This document shows, one piece after another, positions 21,732 through 33,882 of a stretch of DNA of 64,000 nucleotides. The notes under the pieces are model-generated. The model saw nothing but the letters and a program-made list of their open reading frames with translations, made no database searches and had not been told where the DNA came from. A program made the translations under genes and the position numbers. The number at the start of each line of letters is the position of its first letter. Position 1 is the first letter of the stretch. Origin of the DNA: Bedellia somnulentella (lineage: Eukaryota > Arthropoda > Insecta > Lepidoptera > Bedelliidae); the NCBI GenBank assembly GCA_963576735.1, contig OY755197.1:5468501-5532500 (forward strand), in the 5' to 3' direction.

Positions 21732-23143
21732 GTACTTTTAATTTATCCTTTATTTAGAATTTCCCTGTAACCCTCACGTTCGCATCTTCATTCAAAATGG
21801 CGTCATGTTTATAGTAAACACGTGTTTCAATTTCTTTGGAAAATCTCCGTGTTTTTGCATGAAGCTCGCTGAAGCTGAAAATTACACATGTAAAACACGC
21901 ACCTTTCGCCTTCCAAGATTGTGTGGGCATGATGCTTATAGTTGGGGATGGGTCCGCTCATTTGTAAACTTCAATATATATGCAAAGTTGTTGGCTGAAA
22001 ATAATGATTTATGAATACTTTTCTGTTTGAATTTATTTGAAGAACGTGTTTGTTTTTGTAAGGTTGAGAAACTATGTCTGTCAACTCCTACTTAGCCAGT
22101 CTGTTAGATTATGGTCTGAACCTGAACCAGACGTAACTATGTGCTTTAAAGTTATCTCAAATCGTTTTATATGTATCTATTTTTAATCGATTTAATTGTA
22201 TTTCATCATACATAGAGAAAAGCTCAGTAGGACTAAGCTGACGCAAAAAAAACCCAAAATAGCTGTATGAGGAATATTTGATTTGATTTATATATTCAGT
22301 TTTAAAATGTGCAGTATCTCAGTAAATCTGCTTACATAAAATAAATTTTCTCTTTGAATTTTCAGCAACTAGATACAACAATGACCTTTCCACGACGAAG
22401 TAACAAATCACAGCTAACTCCGAAATGCATACTACGCAATTTAAACTTCACCTCACAGTTGCATCAAATCTAAACCCAATTTGCGATACTCTGTCAGGTT
22501 GGTAGACAACAGCCGGACATTGGACAACTTATTATTTGATTCGGAAAGTTGGCCAACAGGTTTGCGAAACACAATAGCCGTTGTCCAGAAAGCGATAAAG
22601 TTGCACACAACTTTGCAGCTGTTACAGAAGCTCCGAATCATGATACAAGCTCGCCTATTTTTCACTGCCGATTCTGGCGCTTTGTTTAGTCTTTGAGATC
22701 TTTATTCAATTTCTTCGCGCGATGTACGGGCTTGCGGAGTAAGAGTGAATGTCTATCAATGCAATAGTATGGATTTAGCAGTTTGCTTGAGTTTATATGG
22801 TGGAAGAATGTGGTTTAGTGAAAAAACAGCAATGGGCTTGAGCCTATTACGTGGATGCCCTGTACCAGTAAAACGTGGCTGATTTCCATTGGATAGGCAG
22901 AGAATATTGATATTCTCTATTTTTGGGTCTACTACTCATTGGCCTCCCTCTTATTATTATAGTTTTTCCACTTTAGGCACTCTTTGATTACTTGAAATTT
23001 CTTATGAACTCCGCTTAATTATTGGCTTAATAGTGTTTAAAATATGTGGTTGATTTCTTTAAAGCGCCTATTTACGACCGAGTGCGTACATATGAGTTTC
23101 CACTCGAATTCCTGAACCATTGTCTGAAAAAGGCTTGCATGTC
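21732..23143. other. Non-coding stretch
   Basis: No gene is recognised. A short motif at 22836-22856 (GGGCTTGAGCCTATTACGTGG) resembles the complement of a motif near 50524-50548 and part of 45340-45375. It may be a LINE remnant. Confidence 0.4.
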
Positions 23144-23210
23144 ATTATCATCATCATCATCATCATCATCAGCCAATAGACTTCCATTGCTGGACATAGG
23201 CTTGCGTTCA
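23144..23210 (+). repeat. (ATC)n microsatellite with attached dispersed motif
   Basis: About eight ATC units (23145-23171) are followed by AGCCAATAGACTTCCATTGC and TGGACATAGGCTT, a motif I recall as common beside ATC runs in lepidopteran DNA. A shorter relative lies at 53765-53790. Confidence 0.6.
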
Positions 23211-23458
23211 TATGTTAGCGATCACGAGTAATAAAAGTATAAAGTTTAGGATCAATAAACGGGACTAAAGTTAATAACGTTCATTATAGACAATGGGTCA
23301 ATTGGTAAACATGTTGGTATTTCGGTCGGCAATTGGTTACAACTCTTTTAAATTATCGTTCGTTGATCTATTTTAATTAAAAAACGATTGCACGTGTCTG
23401 TGGGCAGCTAGAAATTTAATGCAGCAGTTGTTGGTTGGTTCAAATTCAAGTATAAAAA

Positions 23459-23829
23459 ATACATAAACATAATACATAAACGTTCACGCCGTTTTTCCCC
23501 GAAGGGGTTGGCAGAGGTACCAATACTCCTGAACTCACATGGCAAGCGCCATCTAGTTTCCAGAGAAGGTACCCACGTTTTGCTTAGACAGTGTACTCAC
23601 GTGATAGGGGGCAGGCCTATCGCCGTTTTGTACGAATACACTGTCACATGACTAAGTACAACTCAGCCATGTGGGTTTCCTCACGATGTTTTCCCTCACC
23701 GTTAGCAACCATGATAAATTAACCACACATATGACTTTAGAAAAGACAAATTGGTGTAGGCCCGTCCCAGGATTGGAACTCACGCCCTTCTGTTTTTCGG
23801 GCGGGTGTTCTACCCACTGGACTATCATG
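23459..23829 (-). mobile_element. Family B SINE, complete with variant tRNA head
   Basis: It is a minus-strand copy. The tail lies at 23459-23478, and the CGGGG/CCCC hairpin and CGGCGATAGGCCTGCC block are present. The tRNA-derived head reads CATGATAGTCCAGTGGGTAG, and the segment between the boxes is changed (CCGCCCGAAAAACAGAAGGG). The block near the Family B CAGGTGAC hairpin is also different (23536-23566). It is a divergent subfamily. Confidence 0.8.
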
Positions 23830-24529
23830 TCGCTTATAAAAAATAGAAGGATCTTAATTTGGCTAACCATCTTCTTGGATAAAACAACCAAAAATATTTG
23901 TTTTCTATCTATCCTGTCGTAAACAGTTTAAAAGCTTTGGATACCTCTGAATTTATAGCCGTGAATTCGTAGGTAAAATATAGCACCGAATCTATCAAGA
24001 AATTTTTGGACACAAATAAATAAAAAAGTATTGTGAGTATGATTTTTATGGAATGGTTGGTGGATAATGTGGGGTAGTGGTATTTAAAACCGACACCACA
24101 AAACCTATTACGATTTCTATGTAAGTACATTTCATATTAATCTAATTATCAGAATAGGGAAGTGAAAAAAGGCAAGTTGTATTGCCTCCCGGAAACGGCC
24201 CTCTTGGTTCTATAAGTTGTGAAAGTTTAGAGTGTCGCAGAAAATAGTTGCTGGTGTTGGAACCTTGGGAGCTTTTCCTTATCGGTATGAAATTAACTTT
24301 GCTCTTTTATTGTGATATTGAACAGTTTTTTCTATTTGAAATTGACTGTTAGTGGAGCTGAAAATTCTGGAATCTTGGTCATTCATTCTGGATTTATGAT
24401 TCATTATTATATATGATTCTTATATCATTTTAATTTACATTAAGTATGTTGAAATGCTGAGTGTTCTATCTGTACGCTTCTTTAGTAATCAAGAATTACA
24501 CATTCATAGTCATTATATAAAATACAAAT
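23830..24529. other. Non-coding stretch
   Basis: Nothing recognisable was found beyond weak family A resemblance near 23940-24110 on the minus strand (GTGGGGTAGTGGTATTTAAA), too decayed to call. Confidence 0.35.
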
Positions 24530-24592
24530 TCAGCGGGATTCGAACTTAGCGGACTCAAAAGCTCAACTAGGCTACTACCATCGCCATATGAA
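24530..24592 (-). repeat. tRNA-like fragment with A and B boxes
   Basis: On the minus strand TAGCCTAGTTGAGC (A-box-like) is followed about 20 bases later by TAAGTTCGAATCCCGC (B-box-like). The spacing is too short for a full tRNA and no acceptor stem forms, so it is probably a decayed tRNA-derived SINE head. Confidence 0.35.
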
Positions 24593-24802
24593 AACAACAC
24601 ATTTGACTTTTCACCCAAAAACTTATAACACCCCGAACTTTTTGCTCCATGAACTAAAAATAAAGACGCTCCAAAAGAAATAAAGGCAGATGTTTTTTCA
24701 TCTTGTACTCTGCTTTTGATGAGTGATATGCAGGTGCTTAGGGTTTTTTCTCATATTAAGGTAACTGTTATTTAAATCCAATTTTCCTATACTTACTGGT
24801 TA

Positions 24803-24921
24803 TGGATGGATGTAAATGAAGCTAGAGAGGTTTGTAAGGATCGTACGAAGTGGCGATCAATATTCTCTGCCTACCCCAATGGGAACTAATGGCGTGAGTA
24901 TATGTATTGTATGTATGTATG
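24803..24921 (+). mobile_element. Family C LINE, 3'-end copy (5' truncated)
   Basis: This is a 119 bp copy of the last codons and 3' end of a LINE. In frame it encodes VCKDRTKWRSI and then a short tail to PNGN and a stop, the pattern of the C-terminal end of RTE-like LINE proteins. The 3' UTR is only TGGCGTGAGTATATGTATTG plus (TATG)n. A perfect 10 bp target duplication, TTACTGGTTA, lies at 24793-24802 and 24922-24931. This defines the true 3' end of family C and shows 5'-truncated target-primed insertion. Confidence 0.75.
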
Positions 24922-24931
24922 TTACTGGTTA

Positions 24932-25086
24932 AAAGGTGTAGCCAGAGCTTCAGAATTAGAAATACGACAGCCCTTTTAAGAAGTTCATCAAAGATCCGAA
25001 AATATTTCGCAAAAGGTAAAGCTTTAATTGCCTCATACAACTCCCTCGGGAAGAAATGGGTTACTGCTATTCTAAACCAATTTTAC
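24932..25086 (-). repeat. Family A retroposon, diverged, tail missing
   Basis: GGTGTAGCCAGAGCTTCAGAA, then CCCTCGGGAAGAAATGGGTT and CTGCTATTCTAAACC, match family A on the minus strand. The middle is poorly conserved. It abuts the LINE copy's right target duplication. Confidence 0.55.
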
Positions 25087-26133
25087 ATAGCAATGATGGT
25101 TATAACTTGAGTGTGTATAAGGTGATTAAGGACTATTCATTTCAAGGACTTAAAATAAAATCTCCCCAAGGCATAACTGAAACAAATCCTCCATCTTTCA
25201 CATTACCATAATAACATATTTTTTTCAAAATTAATTAGCAAAGACTAGTTATAATTATAATGAATACATAAATTCAAATAAGAAACAAATCCAATAGGTT
25301 TAATTGGGCCTCGCGAACTTTCAACTCAATTCATCATCCAATTACAAGTTTGTCGAAACTCGAGCGTACACTTTGTTAATTTTTGGTGACTTCCTCTTAA
25401 TTAAATGAACAAATCGTTACATTAACTCGTGTAAGAACAAACATGCTTTGCAAACTTTGGAAAATGCTTCGAAAAGGTTTTTGGGACATCAATTTTTGAT
25501 GCGTAAATAATGGGGAAAGGATTGTTGTGGGACAAGAAGGTTCCACTTTTGAATACTCTGTCTAAATTAGAATCATAACGTTATTTCGAATGATGTAAAT
25601 CTTTATTCGAAAAGAGTTAGGATAGAAGAAAGATTTGTTGTCACTAAAAGGGCAAAGTGAAAAAAAAAATACACAAAAGACTATAGAAATATAAACAGGG
25701 ATAAAACTAACAATATACTTTAAATTTACAATTAAAACTATATCTATTCTATATATGCCAATTTTACCTTAAATAGAAGCGGTCCTGATTCAGCATAACG
25801 TTGTGAGATCGAATTATAACACTGATCTTCAGTAAGGATCGGTAATTGATGATGTAGTGTTTTAAATTCTTCTTCATTTACAACTTATTAGGAATAAGCG
25901 TTTACAAAAGCGAGAACCGATTGCCGACAGCAAAAAACCAGAGCAGGTCGGTAAAGAGGTTAATTACTACTTAGTTGATTGGCAAATCATTTGGCACTTC
26001 CTTTACGATTTCCATCCTTTTCCCTCTAGTTTGTGAATAGTATTTAAATTCACAATCTTTCACTATCCGCTTTTATCCATGATACAGCAAAGTATTTTAC
26101 AATTTTTTTTACCGATTATATTAAGTAAATTTA
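25087..26133. other. AT-rich non-coding stretch
   Basis: Nothing recognisable was found. Confidence 0.45.
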
Positions 26134-26260
26134 AGTAGTGGATGGTAATGTCAGTAGAGGACGACCATGGAGCAAATAACATGTACTCAAAAAGGCAGGC
26201 GTCTGCAGTATGAAGAATGAAAAGACATGTATGAAAACATTGGCCAGGAAGTACACTGTA
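26134..26260 (+). repeat. Family C LINE fragment, coding part
   Basis: TCAGTAGAGGACGACCATGG translates as SRGRPW in the same arrangement as the R-GRP motif near the C-terminus of RTE-type LINE proteins. It is followed by VLKKAGVCSMKNEKTCMKT after a stop codon. Relatives lie at 33695 and 48398. It is a dead fragment. Confidence 0.55.
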
Positions 26261-26355
26261 GCTATCAATAGTCTTTCTTGCCCTATGAAAACTAACTTTA
26301 ATAGCGATGGTCACCTCAACTTAACAACAAATTATATACTAACCTTTCAGCTTTT

Positions 26356-26607
26356 TAGTCTTTTGTAAGTCGTTTGCGTGGTGAATTTATCATGGTTGAC
26401 AACAGTGAGGGAAAACATCGTGAGGATACCGACATGGTTAAGTTGTGCTTAATCAAGTGACAGTGTTGTCAAACCAAATGGCGATCTATTCAGGAGTACA
26501 CTGTACAAGCAAAATGTGGGAACTCTGAAGAGCATGTGACAATAATGTCACGTGTTGTTCAGAGGTATTAGTATCTCTGTCAATCCTTCGGTACTATACG
26601 GTGTGAG
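26356..26607 (+). repeat. Family B SINE, 5' truncated and diverged
   Basis: GTGAGGGAAAACATCGTGAG, ACAGTGTTGTC-like, GTACACTGTACAAGCAAAA, GTGACAATAATGTCACGTG and TTCAGAGGTATTAGTA follow family B order. The tRNA-like head is absent. Confidence 0.7.
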
Positions 26608-26995
26608 CTGAGTCTATACAGCGGTTTTCTTTAACGTTTATCTCTAATTTGATTACTTATAGTAGCACCTTAATCAAACCAAATATAAAACAAGAATTCC
26701 CATGTCTATGAATACCACCCAGTATTGTTTAAAGCTAAATCCCGCTCGTTGCGACGGCACCAAGTAGACAGTAGGTGTGCGTCGTAGTTGTTCAGCTGCT
26801 TACCAACTAGAAATTTATTCCCGAACACGTTTGTTCTCGTCCCGTGCTGTGTTGCAGCCGAAATAGTACGGCCTTATTCTGTTTATTTGGTGCTTAGACA
26901 CACTTTATATAGTAGACTTTAGAACAGAATATATCTCTTTATTTCAAAGATTTGTGTATCATCAAATTAAAGAGGTTTAGTGGCTTGAATTTAAT

Positions 26996-27070
26996 TAGAG
27001 TTTGTTCAGGATCATATAAAGTGGCGATCGAAATTAATTGCCTACCTTAATGGAAACTAATGGCGTAATG
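26996..27070 (+). repeat. Family C LINE 3'-end fragment
   Basis: CAGGATCATATAAAGTGGCG, then TGCCTACCTTAATGGAAACT and AATGGCGTAATG, match the last codons and stop region of family C. The microsatellite tail is gone. Confidence 0.6.
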
Positions 27071-27239
27071 CTAATATAACATTAGATTTTATGAAGTGAT
27101 AAATGTTTGGTTTTGTAATGTGTATATCTTTGTGAAAATATAGAATAATAAGTTTCCGTGATCCATCGTAGTCGCCAATATGCTACGACGTAGCTGATAG
27201 CATACTCGTAGACGAGTGTTACAGTGTAGTTAGTAATTC

Positions 27240-27346
27240 ATTCATACATTTACTCACAACTTTGCTTCCCATTGGGGCAGACAGAAACTATCGATCGCCA
27301 CTTGGTTCGAACTCAGTGATCCTCTCTAGCTTAAACCTCTCTTCTG
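27240..27346 (-). repeat. Family C LINE 3'-end fragment
   Basis: On the minus strand AAGCTAGAGAGGATCACTGA, AAGTGGCGATCGATAGTTTC and GCCCCAATGGGAAG lead to GTGAGTAAATGTATGAATG. It is frameshifted relative to the copy at 24803. Confidence 0.65.
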
Positions 27347-29332
27347 TTGGTAATAGTAAACGCAAAGTTTCAAATAACCAGAATAAGTGAGCAACATGAA
27401 TCAGACAGGCAGTAATACGTTTCCTTGTAGTAAACTAAATTATTTCCCAGATAATTCACGGGATGATATACAGTGACGCGCTGAATTGTTTATTGGAGCG
27501 ATGTGTATTATTTATTGTAACGGAACGTTCACATTCACTATCTGTGTGTTCTATTTATCACTTTCTACATACTTGTTCTTTACATGACATATAAAATATT
27601 TAATACCTTATCTCGAAACTTATATTTTTCGTCTTATATTTTGCATCTTATTTCTATTTGGCATCCTAGCACAGGCCATTAGGATGCTATTGAACTCTCA
27701 ATTGTGCAACTACAAAGTTAAGTATATAACGGTGGTTATAAATGTCAAGTAATTTTTAATTTGTAATGTGTTATCTTGTCTTATTTGTTAAAATAAACTA
27801 TTATTTATTTATTATTATTTAGGGTTTTTGCACGTTTCATCCGACTTTGTGTAACTGCAATAAATTGTATGCAAATATTCGTAGTTCCTGAAATAACTGA
27901 AATTGAAACTAAAACTACAGGATACTATTACACTGAGCTTTGACAGGATATCATAAAACATTTAGCTCATCGTGTTTCAAACTTACTGGATATCTCTATT
28001 ACAAAAGGGAACAAAATTTAACTTTTTTTTGTTGCATGTAATTTTTTTGCCTGTTGTTAACTAATTTGAGGTAGCTTATTGTAAATCTACCCTCATTTTT
28101 TCTCTAACAGCTTTCGTTTTTGATATACAGCGGTCACACGTATATTTTTACTAGTAACACTTTAAGCACAAATCAATAGTGCTAAAACAAAAAAAAATTT
28201 TTTTTATCAATGTCAACGGCTAGGAATAATTGTAAAAACGATCCCAATTGTAAAGTGTATACTTGTGATCTAACTTCCTACATTAATTTGACCTTTAAAA
28301 AGATGAGATATATTAAAATATAAAATGTATGCCCAGAATTTCCTAAATAAATTCCAAGGACACTGTTGGCGAAAAAGTCGCAGGAATTAAATTAATATAA
28401 GAGAGAAGCCCTCTCAATATCCGAAGGGTGATAACCCTTCATTGTGTAATAAATTGCTCGTATTGTACTTTGATTGAATTTCATTTATTTGTAATATCCT
28501 ATTAATATTTGGCTTGCGATAGCTTCTGAAGATTGGGATGGATAAGTGAGCGTATTAATTAAAACCCGTTGATTTAATATAATTATTGATTCCAGTTCTC
28601 ATCTTGGTTATTCTTGATTATAATATTTTCTTTTCATGAAGATATGACAAGTAGATGAGTGTATTATTATATAGCTCTGATTTATCTATTGAAGAAAACA
28701 TTCGAATCCTTAGAAAATGGTGCTTTTGTAAACTTTTATTTTCGATGATCATTATTGCTCTAAAAATAGTTCACAAACGGATATAATTGAGTTGATACTG
28801 AGACATGTCACGAACTTGATTTACGATAGGCTTGCCCCTCTAATTTAGTTATTAAGTGTAGTAATACAGTTTTATGAACCAAAATTGTTTAACAACTACT
28901 GTCACGCCTTTGGGAATAGACGGCACGAATGGAATACTTTTCTTTGTAAATAGTATTTCCGCATGTGCTATGCATCTTGTAAGGGTGTCATAAAAAAAGC
29001 AAGTATTTATCTGTTTTTAACTGAACTATTTTAGAATTAGTTTCGAAAGACATCTCTTGAGCGCAGCACTTGTCTCTCTTGACATCGATACTTTAAAGAA
29101 TATAATTCAATTATATTCGTTTATCGTACGCTAGACATGTTCTGAATATAGAGTCGGCGGGTGCCGATTCTCATTAGCAAAGTGTCTGATGTTTTTTCTA
29201 CCTGTCGCGACGTGAACGTATCGTGAAAGAGTTGTTTTCAAAACAACGTGAAACGAATGGCTGAGGTTCATACACTGATTTACTACTTTTAGTAAGGCAA
29301 TCCATTATTATTTTTCTTTCAACATATTATTA
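27347..29332. other. Long AT-rich non-coding stretch
   Basis: No gene or repeat is recognised in about 2 kb. A short palindrome, GTTGTTTTCAAAACAAC, is present near 29233. Confidence 0.45.
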
Positions 29333-29503
29333 ATTCTAATAAAGGGTAACCAGACCTTCCGAAAAAGAATTGGCCGCTTTTGAAAATTTAGAGGGGAGAG
29401 AAAATAAAATAAAGGATGGTTAGTGATGGACCTCCAATAGCATCGCTAAGAAATCACTTAAAAGCCTACGAAACCCTTAGTCGTCTATAGAGGCTTAAAA
29501 CCG
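29333..29503 (-). repeat. Family A retroposon, diverged
   Basis: AAAGGGTAACCAGACCTTCC, GGATGGTTAGTGATGG, ACCTCCAATAGCATCGC and CACTTAAAAGCCTACG follow minus-strand family A order. Confidence 0.5.
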
Positions 29504-29585
29504 ATTCATGATTTAAACCCATTTCTGTATCAAGGTTTACTGGGAGCTTTATTTGAATGAACTATCAATACATATTTTAAATATT

Positions 29586-29832
29586 AGTAGTGCAGGATTA
29601 GAATGTCACTACCCCTTTTTACCCACGGGTTTCGTAAGAGGGGACTAAGGGTGGGGGGGGTTTGTAAGTGGTTTTTGGGCGATGCGGTTGGAGACCCATC
29701 ACCAACGATACTTTATTTCCTCCACCTTGTCCCCTATCAACTTCCAAATGTGGCTGAGGAGTTTCTGGCTCTGAAGCTCTGGCTACCCCTTTTTGGGATT
29801 TATGGCCGTGAGTATATAATATATGTATGTGA
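29586..29832 (+). repeat. Family A retroposon, subfamily with CCCACGGG
   Basis: From GTAGTGCAGGATTAGAATGTC through ACCCACGGGTTTCGTAAGAG, GCGATGCGGTTGGAGACCC and TATGGCCGTGAGTATATAAT to a short TATG tail. A run of eight G interrupts the CTAAGGGT block. It is nearly full length. Confidence 0.8.
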
Positions 29833-30233
29833 AAATGACTTATAAGAATTCAGCTCATCTAAAATAATAAATCCTTCCATCTGCTAGCAAAGAAGTGAAA
29901 ACAATACTAACACAGGTCCTGTTTCACAGTTCACGTTTCTAATGAACGAATCACACTGCAGCTTTCACATGCATCTACTACGTTGTACTTGGATTACTAA
30001 TTGTTTTTAGTAGGATGTTTTGTATATCTCTTTTTGAGATAGATTTTATTTAACTAAATGAAAATAGCTTGTAAATAAGAATATAATACTTGAGATCAAA
30101 AGCTAAACTTTAAACGGATAATTCATGTAGTAATTTCAACTAAAGTTTAAATACAACGGAGATTTAATTAAACTAACTTTTTGAATTTGTGGTAAACATG
30201 ATTCCTCTTCAAATTTTTGAAACAATATAGAAT
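29833..30233. other. Non-coding stretch
   Basis: Nothing recognisable was found. Confidence 0.4.
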
Positions 30234-30412
30234 CACTTGGCTATACATCCCAATAAGGGGTAGCCAGCGCTTTAGAATCAGAAAATTCTTCGGGAAACAG
30301 ATTGTAAAATAAGGGTTGATTGGTGATGAGTTTTCAGAGCTATCGCTCAAAGTCTTAATAATTTCCGATTCCATTAGTCGCCTTGTAGGACACTCACGGA
30401 AAAAAATTGGCT
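30234..30412 (-). repeat. Family A retroposon, diverged
   Basis: AAGGGGTAGCCAGCGCTTTA, GGAAACAGATTGTAAAATAA and CCATTAGTCGCCTTG match family A on the minus strand; both termini are decayed. Confidence 0.55.
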
Positions 30413-30626
30413 AAAGATATTATAAGACAACAGAACACAAATGAAATTGATAACAAACTTCTGAAAAGATTTTTAAATAAAGATTATATCGCTAATGCGA
30501 ATGAAACTCTTAAATTATTTATTATGTTATGATTTTCGTTAGTGGTGATTTTTGTTTTGTTCATTCTTTATCAACTACTGGAAGATTCGTTTAGATACCC
30601 ATTATAAGTTTTTGCCGCCAAAATTG

Positions 30627-30872
30627 TACATACATACACACATATATACTCACGGCTACAAATCCCTTAACGGGGTAGCGAGAGCTTTGGAATGAAAAAT
30701 TCCTTAGTTACTTTCGGAAGTTGATTGGGGAAAAGATGGTAATAATATATGTTTTTGGTGACGGGTCTCCAACCACATCACCCATAAATCACTTAATAAG
30801 CCCCTATACCGTACACCCATGGGGTACCCAGTAATGAGGTAGTGCTATTCCAAGCCGACACTACACGGCAAA
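30627..30872 (-). repeat. Family A retroposon, TTAACGGGG subfamily
   Basis: The tail ACATACATACACACATATAT and CTCACGGCTACAAATCCC are followed by TTAACGGGGTAGC, GGAATGAAAAATTCC and ATGGTAATAATA. It shares these diagnostic bases with copies at 61549 and 62202. The 5' end at 30872 reads AGTGTCGGCTTGGAAT on the minus strand. Confidence 0.8.
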
Positions 30873-31827
30873 ATTATTTCAAAGTTTGTTAATGCTAAAG
30901 TTTTGGCCACCCCTCTTAGACTATGAGGATTTGTTTATATATTATTTATGTATGCGTTAAGAAATTATACAGTTGCTATTAGTTCAACTAGTTCAGCTAA
31001 AAATGAGTTTGTATTATCTTTTTAACTGTTTTATTAATGACATTACTTTTGTTCCAGGTAATTTGTGTTTACAATATAAATCGATTACATCCTGGCGATT
31101 TAAAGGGATACAAGGTAAATAATCAAACTTCATCGTATTAGTAAGTAAATTCAAGCTAATAAAGCTATAGCGATGCTGATTTCCAAGTAGTGTGTTTTGG
31201 GAAAAAACCAATATTAATAGTTGCACAATAAAAACATACAGTTTCCTCATGCAATTAGTCAAATAAAATGTTTGGTAACCTCTTTTAAATGAAGGCAATA
31301 AAAGCGTTATCATTCCAGCAAAAATATCGCAAATTTAAAATAACAAAATTCAAAAAACCTTTTCTAAAACTCCGGAATAACAATGAACCGGGGTGACCAT
31401 TTTTTTCCGTATCCTCTAGTTACGAAATATTCGGATACTTCGAGTTTCAAATTAAAAAATGGAATTTCGAAGCGATTGTATCGCGCGGCCGTTTGACATT
31501 GTTTCGACAAAAGAGTTGAACGAAATAAGGTTTGCTTCAATCATCTCTTGCAGTTTTGTATTCATGGCTGGTTGGGCTCTATTGTGCAGTTTTTGAGCAC
31601 TGTGTTTGGTGGCCGGGTACAAAGAGGCGTGTTAATGCTTTATTGGTCTTTTAGTTTTCAGTTAAACTTTATAAAAGAAAATTTATTTAGTGCGTTTGGT
31701 ATTTAGATATTTTAAATATGGAACGGTTTTGCATACTATTAGATTGTTTTTACTTAAATATAATTTTTATAAGATTATAATACTAGATTGTTTTTACTTA
31801 AATATAATTTTTAGCTGATCCTCTTGA
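30873..31827. other. AT-rich non-coding stretch
   Basis: No gene is recognised. A duplicated block of about 36 bases (TAGATTGTTTTTACTTAAAT..., 31739 and 31784) forms an imperfect local tandem repeat. Confidence 0.5.
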
Positions 31828-32030
31828 TACTCGCAGCCATAAATCCCGAACAGTGGGCAGGCAGAGTTTAAGAATTGGAAATGTCTTAGACACATTTTGA
31901 CGACTACACCACTCTTATCCACTTACTACTTACCTTACCAAATTACTTAAAAAACCGCTAAGTTGTCTCAGGTAACCGCGGAAGGAACTAAGTTACAGAT
32001 ATGCGAAGCCGAAACCACTCAGCTAGAATA
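31828..32030 (-). repeat. Family A retroposon, heavily decayed
   Basis: ACTCGCAGCCATAAATCCCG, GGCAGAGTTTAAGAATTGG and a decayed 5' end near 32020 keep the family A order on the minus strand. Confidence 0.45.
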
Positions 32031-33694
32031 TCGTGAATGCTCGAGAGACCACTATAGTGCATTTTTTAAATTCTTAGTTATTTCTCCACGATATCGAGCC
32101 CCCATTCATTAAATAAACAAAGAAAGGTACATCGAAATGCAAATAAAAAAAAAGTTACACAAAGCGCCCAAACACATTCGCGCAAATTCCAAAACCAAAC
32201 TTAGTGCTGATAAGTCCGCGTTACACCGTATCGTAAATACACCCAAACACCGTTTCAAAATTCCACAGTGGAAGTTTAATTCGCGTTTAACCGTAACCGA
32301 AATCCCCCGGACAAAGTTTGACCGGTACCGATATAGTTTGGTTGTTAAAAAAACACGTTAAAAGTTAACCGAATTCGGGCTGGGTGATCGATTAAACAAA
32401 CGCGTCGAACAAAGAGTGGAGTTTGATGAAATAGAAGTGTCACTCTTTTGGAGATTGTAGTTTGTTTAGTTTGATTATTTTGTTATACTGTGTGGACTGA
32501 AATAGATCAGTTTTAAAACTATCAAAAATGGCAGATTTATCTATGTTTTCGAAGCAATGGCTAACCTCACGATGGATTCCTTTACCGCTTCTAACAAACT
32601 CGAAAATTACCAGTAAAAAGAAATTAATTCAGTTTAAAATAAGATTAATAGTCATTTTTAAGGATTCGAATACATGATGCCTTATTAATTAAACCACGTG
32701 AGGTTTCATGCACAACAAAGTCTAATTAAACTGTTTGAGTCGTTTAAAACACATTTATTTATCAATTCCCATATAGTTCAAAACAAAATGTTGCATAACT
32801 AAAATCCGCTGAAAGTTAAGAATATTTGCATATATACAAAAGGTGTATACACCGGTCTGTCTGGCTGTCACAATAGAGACTCGTCTGGAGGACCCTCATA
32901 CAGTCACTTGCAGGTGGGGAGGGGGTGAATTAGAATACGCAACCCCTAAACTTCTGTGGGGTAAGTCATAAGCATAAAATATGCAACGGTGATTTTAGTT
33001 TGCCGCGAATTCCAAGAATTTCAATATGCTTAAGGGATTATTAAAATAAGCTTACTTAAAAAACAACCGTTATATAGGCTCTTAATGTTATTATTGTGTG
33101 AGAAGGAAGTAATTAAAGAAATGACCAAAATACATCTTTACACTACCAATGAATAATTCAATCAACTCATAAAAAAACACAAAAGGATCATTGAATGATT
33201 TCCCTGTGTCTTACTTATTATAGTACCGTAAAATATTGGCTAACTTTTTGCTCTTTTGTCTGAAATTGATCCTTGTGAGTTGTTTAGACGCTTACTCGTA
33301 TTTATAATCAAACACAAAACAAAAAAATATATATTTTGACCTACAAAACTAACTAATAAATGTTTAATTCTTAGCTTATGTAAAAAAAAACATTGTAGTT
33401 TATAACTTGCCCCACAAACCCTACTACACCCTTGCATCCTCTTAAGGTGGAGAAGCTGACTTTGACTGAAAGATTAATATTGCATCGACGACGTAAAGAT
33501 TCCCGGATCCGCTTAATAATACACTCATCTTAGTTCCATTGTTAACAACAATCTGTTTTCGCTCTCAGCCCTTCTAAGAAAGTAGCCTTTGTACTCGATG
33601 TTATATTCAATAGCTGTGTGGCTGGGAGAAATTTTAAATTATGTAGAAAAATATTATGCGATACTATTTTAGTATCCAATTTTTACTTATATTG
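32031..33694. other. Non-coding stretch
   Basis: No gene or named repeat is recognised. Positions 32694-32715 match 17928-17948 nearly exactly, so an unnamed dispersed repeat passes through here. Confidence 0.4.
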
Positions 33695-33882
33695 TGTGGG
33701 TGGAAATGTCAGTAGAGGACGACGACCAAGAGGACAAATTTAGAACTCAAAAAAATAGGCGCCCGAATAGTGACTAAGAAAATCATTAATGTAAACGAAA
33801 CTCGGGAGTTTGCCGGGATCGTACCAAATGGCATTCGATAATCTCTGCCTCCCCTAATGAAACTAATGGCGTTAGTATATTA
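33695..33882 (+). repeat. Family C LINE fragment, internally deleted
   Basis: It joins the coding block GTCAGTAGAGGACGACGACC with the terminal block GATCGTACCAAATGGC and ATGAAACTAATGGCGTTAG. It links the two kinds of family C fragments into one element. Confidence 0.65.

Noticed and set aside
22481..22696. Overlapping frames of about 70 codons on both strands
   Set aside because: Frames on both strands with no recognisable product are typical of random low-stop sequence.
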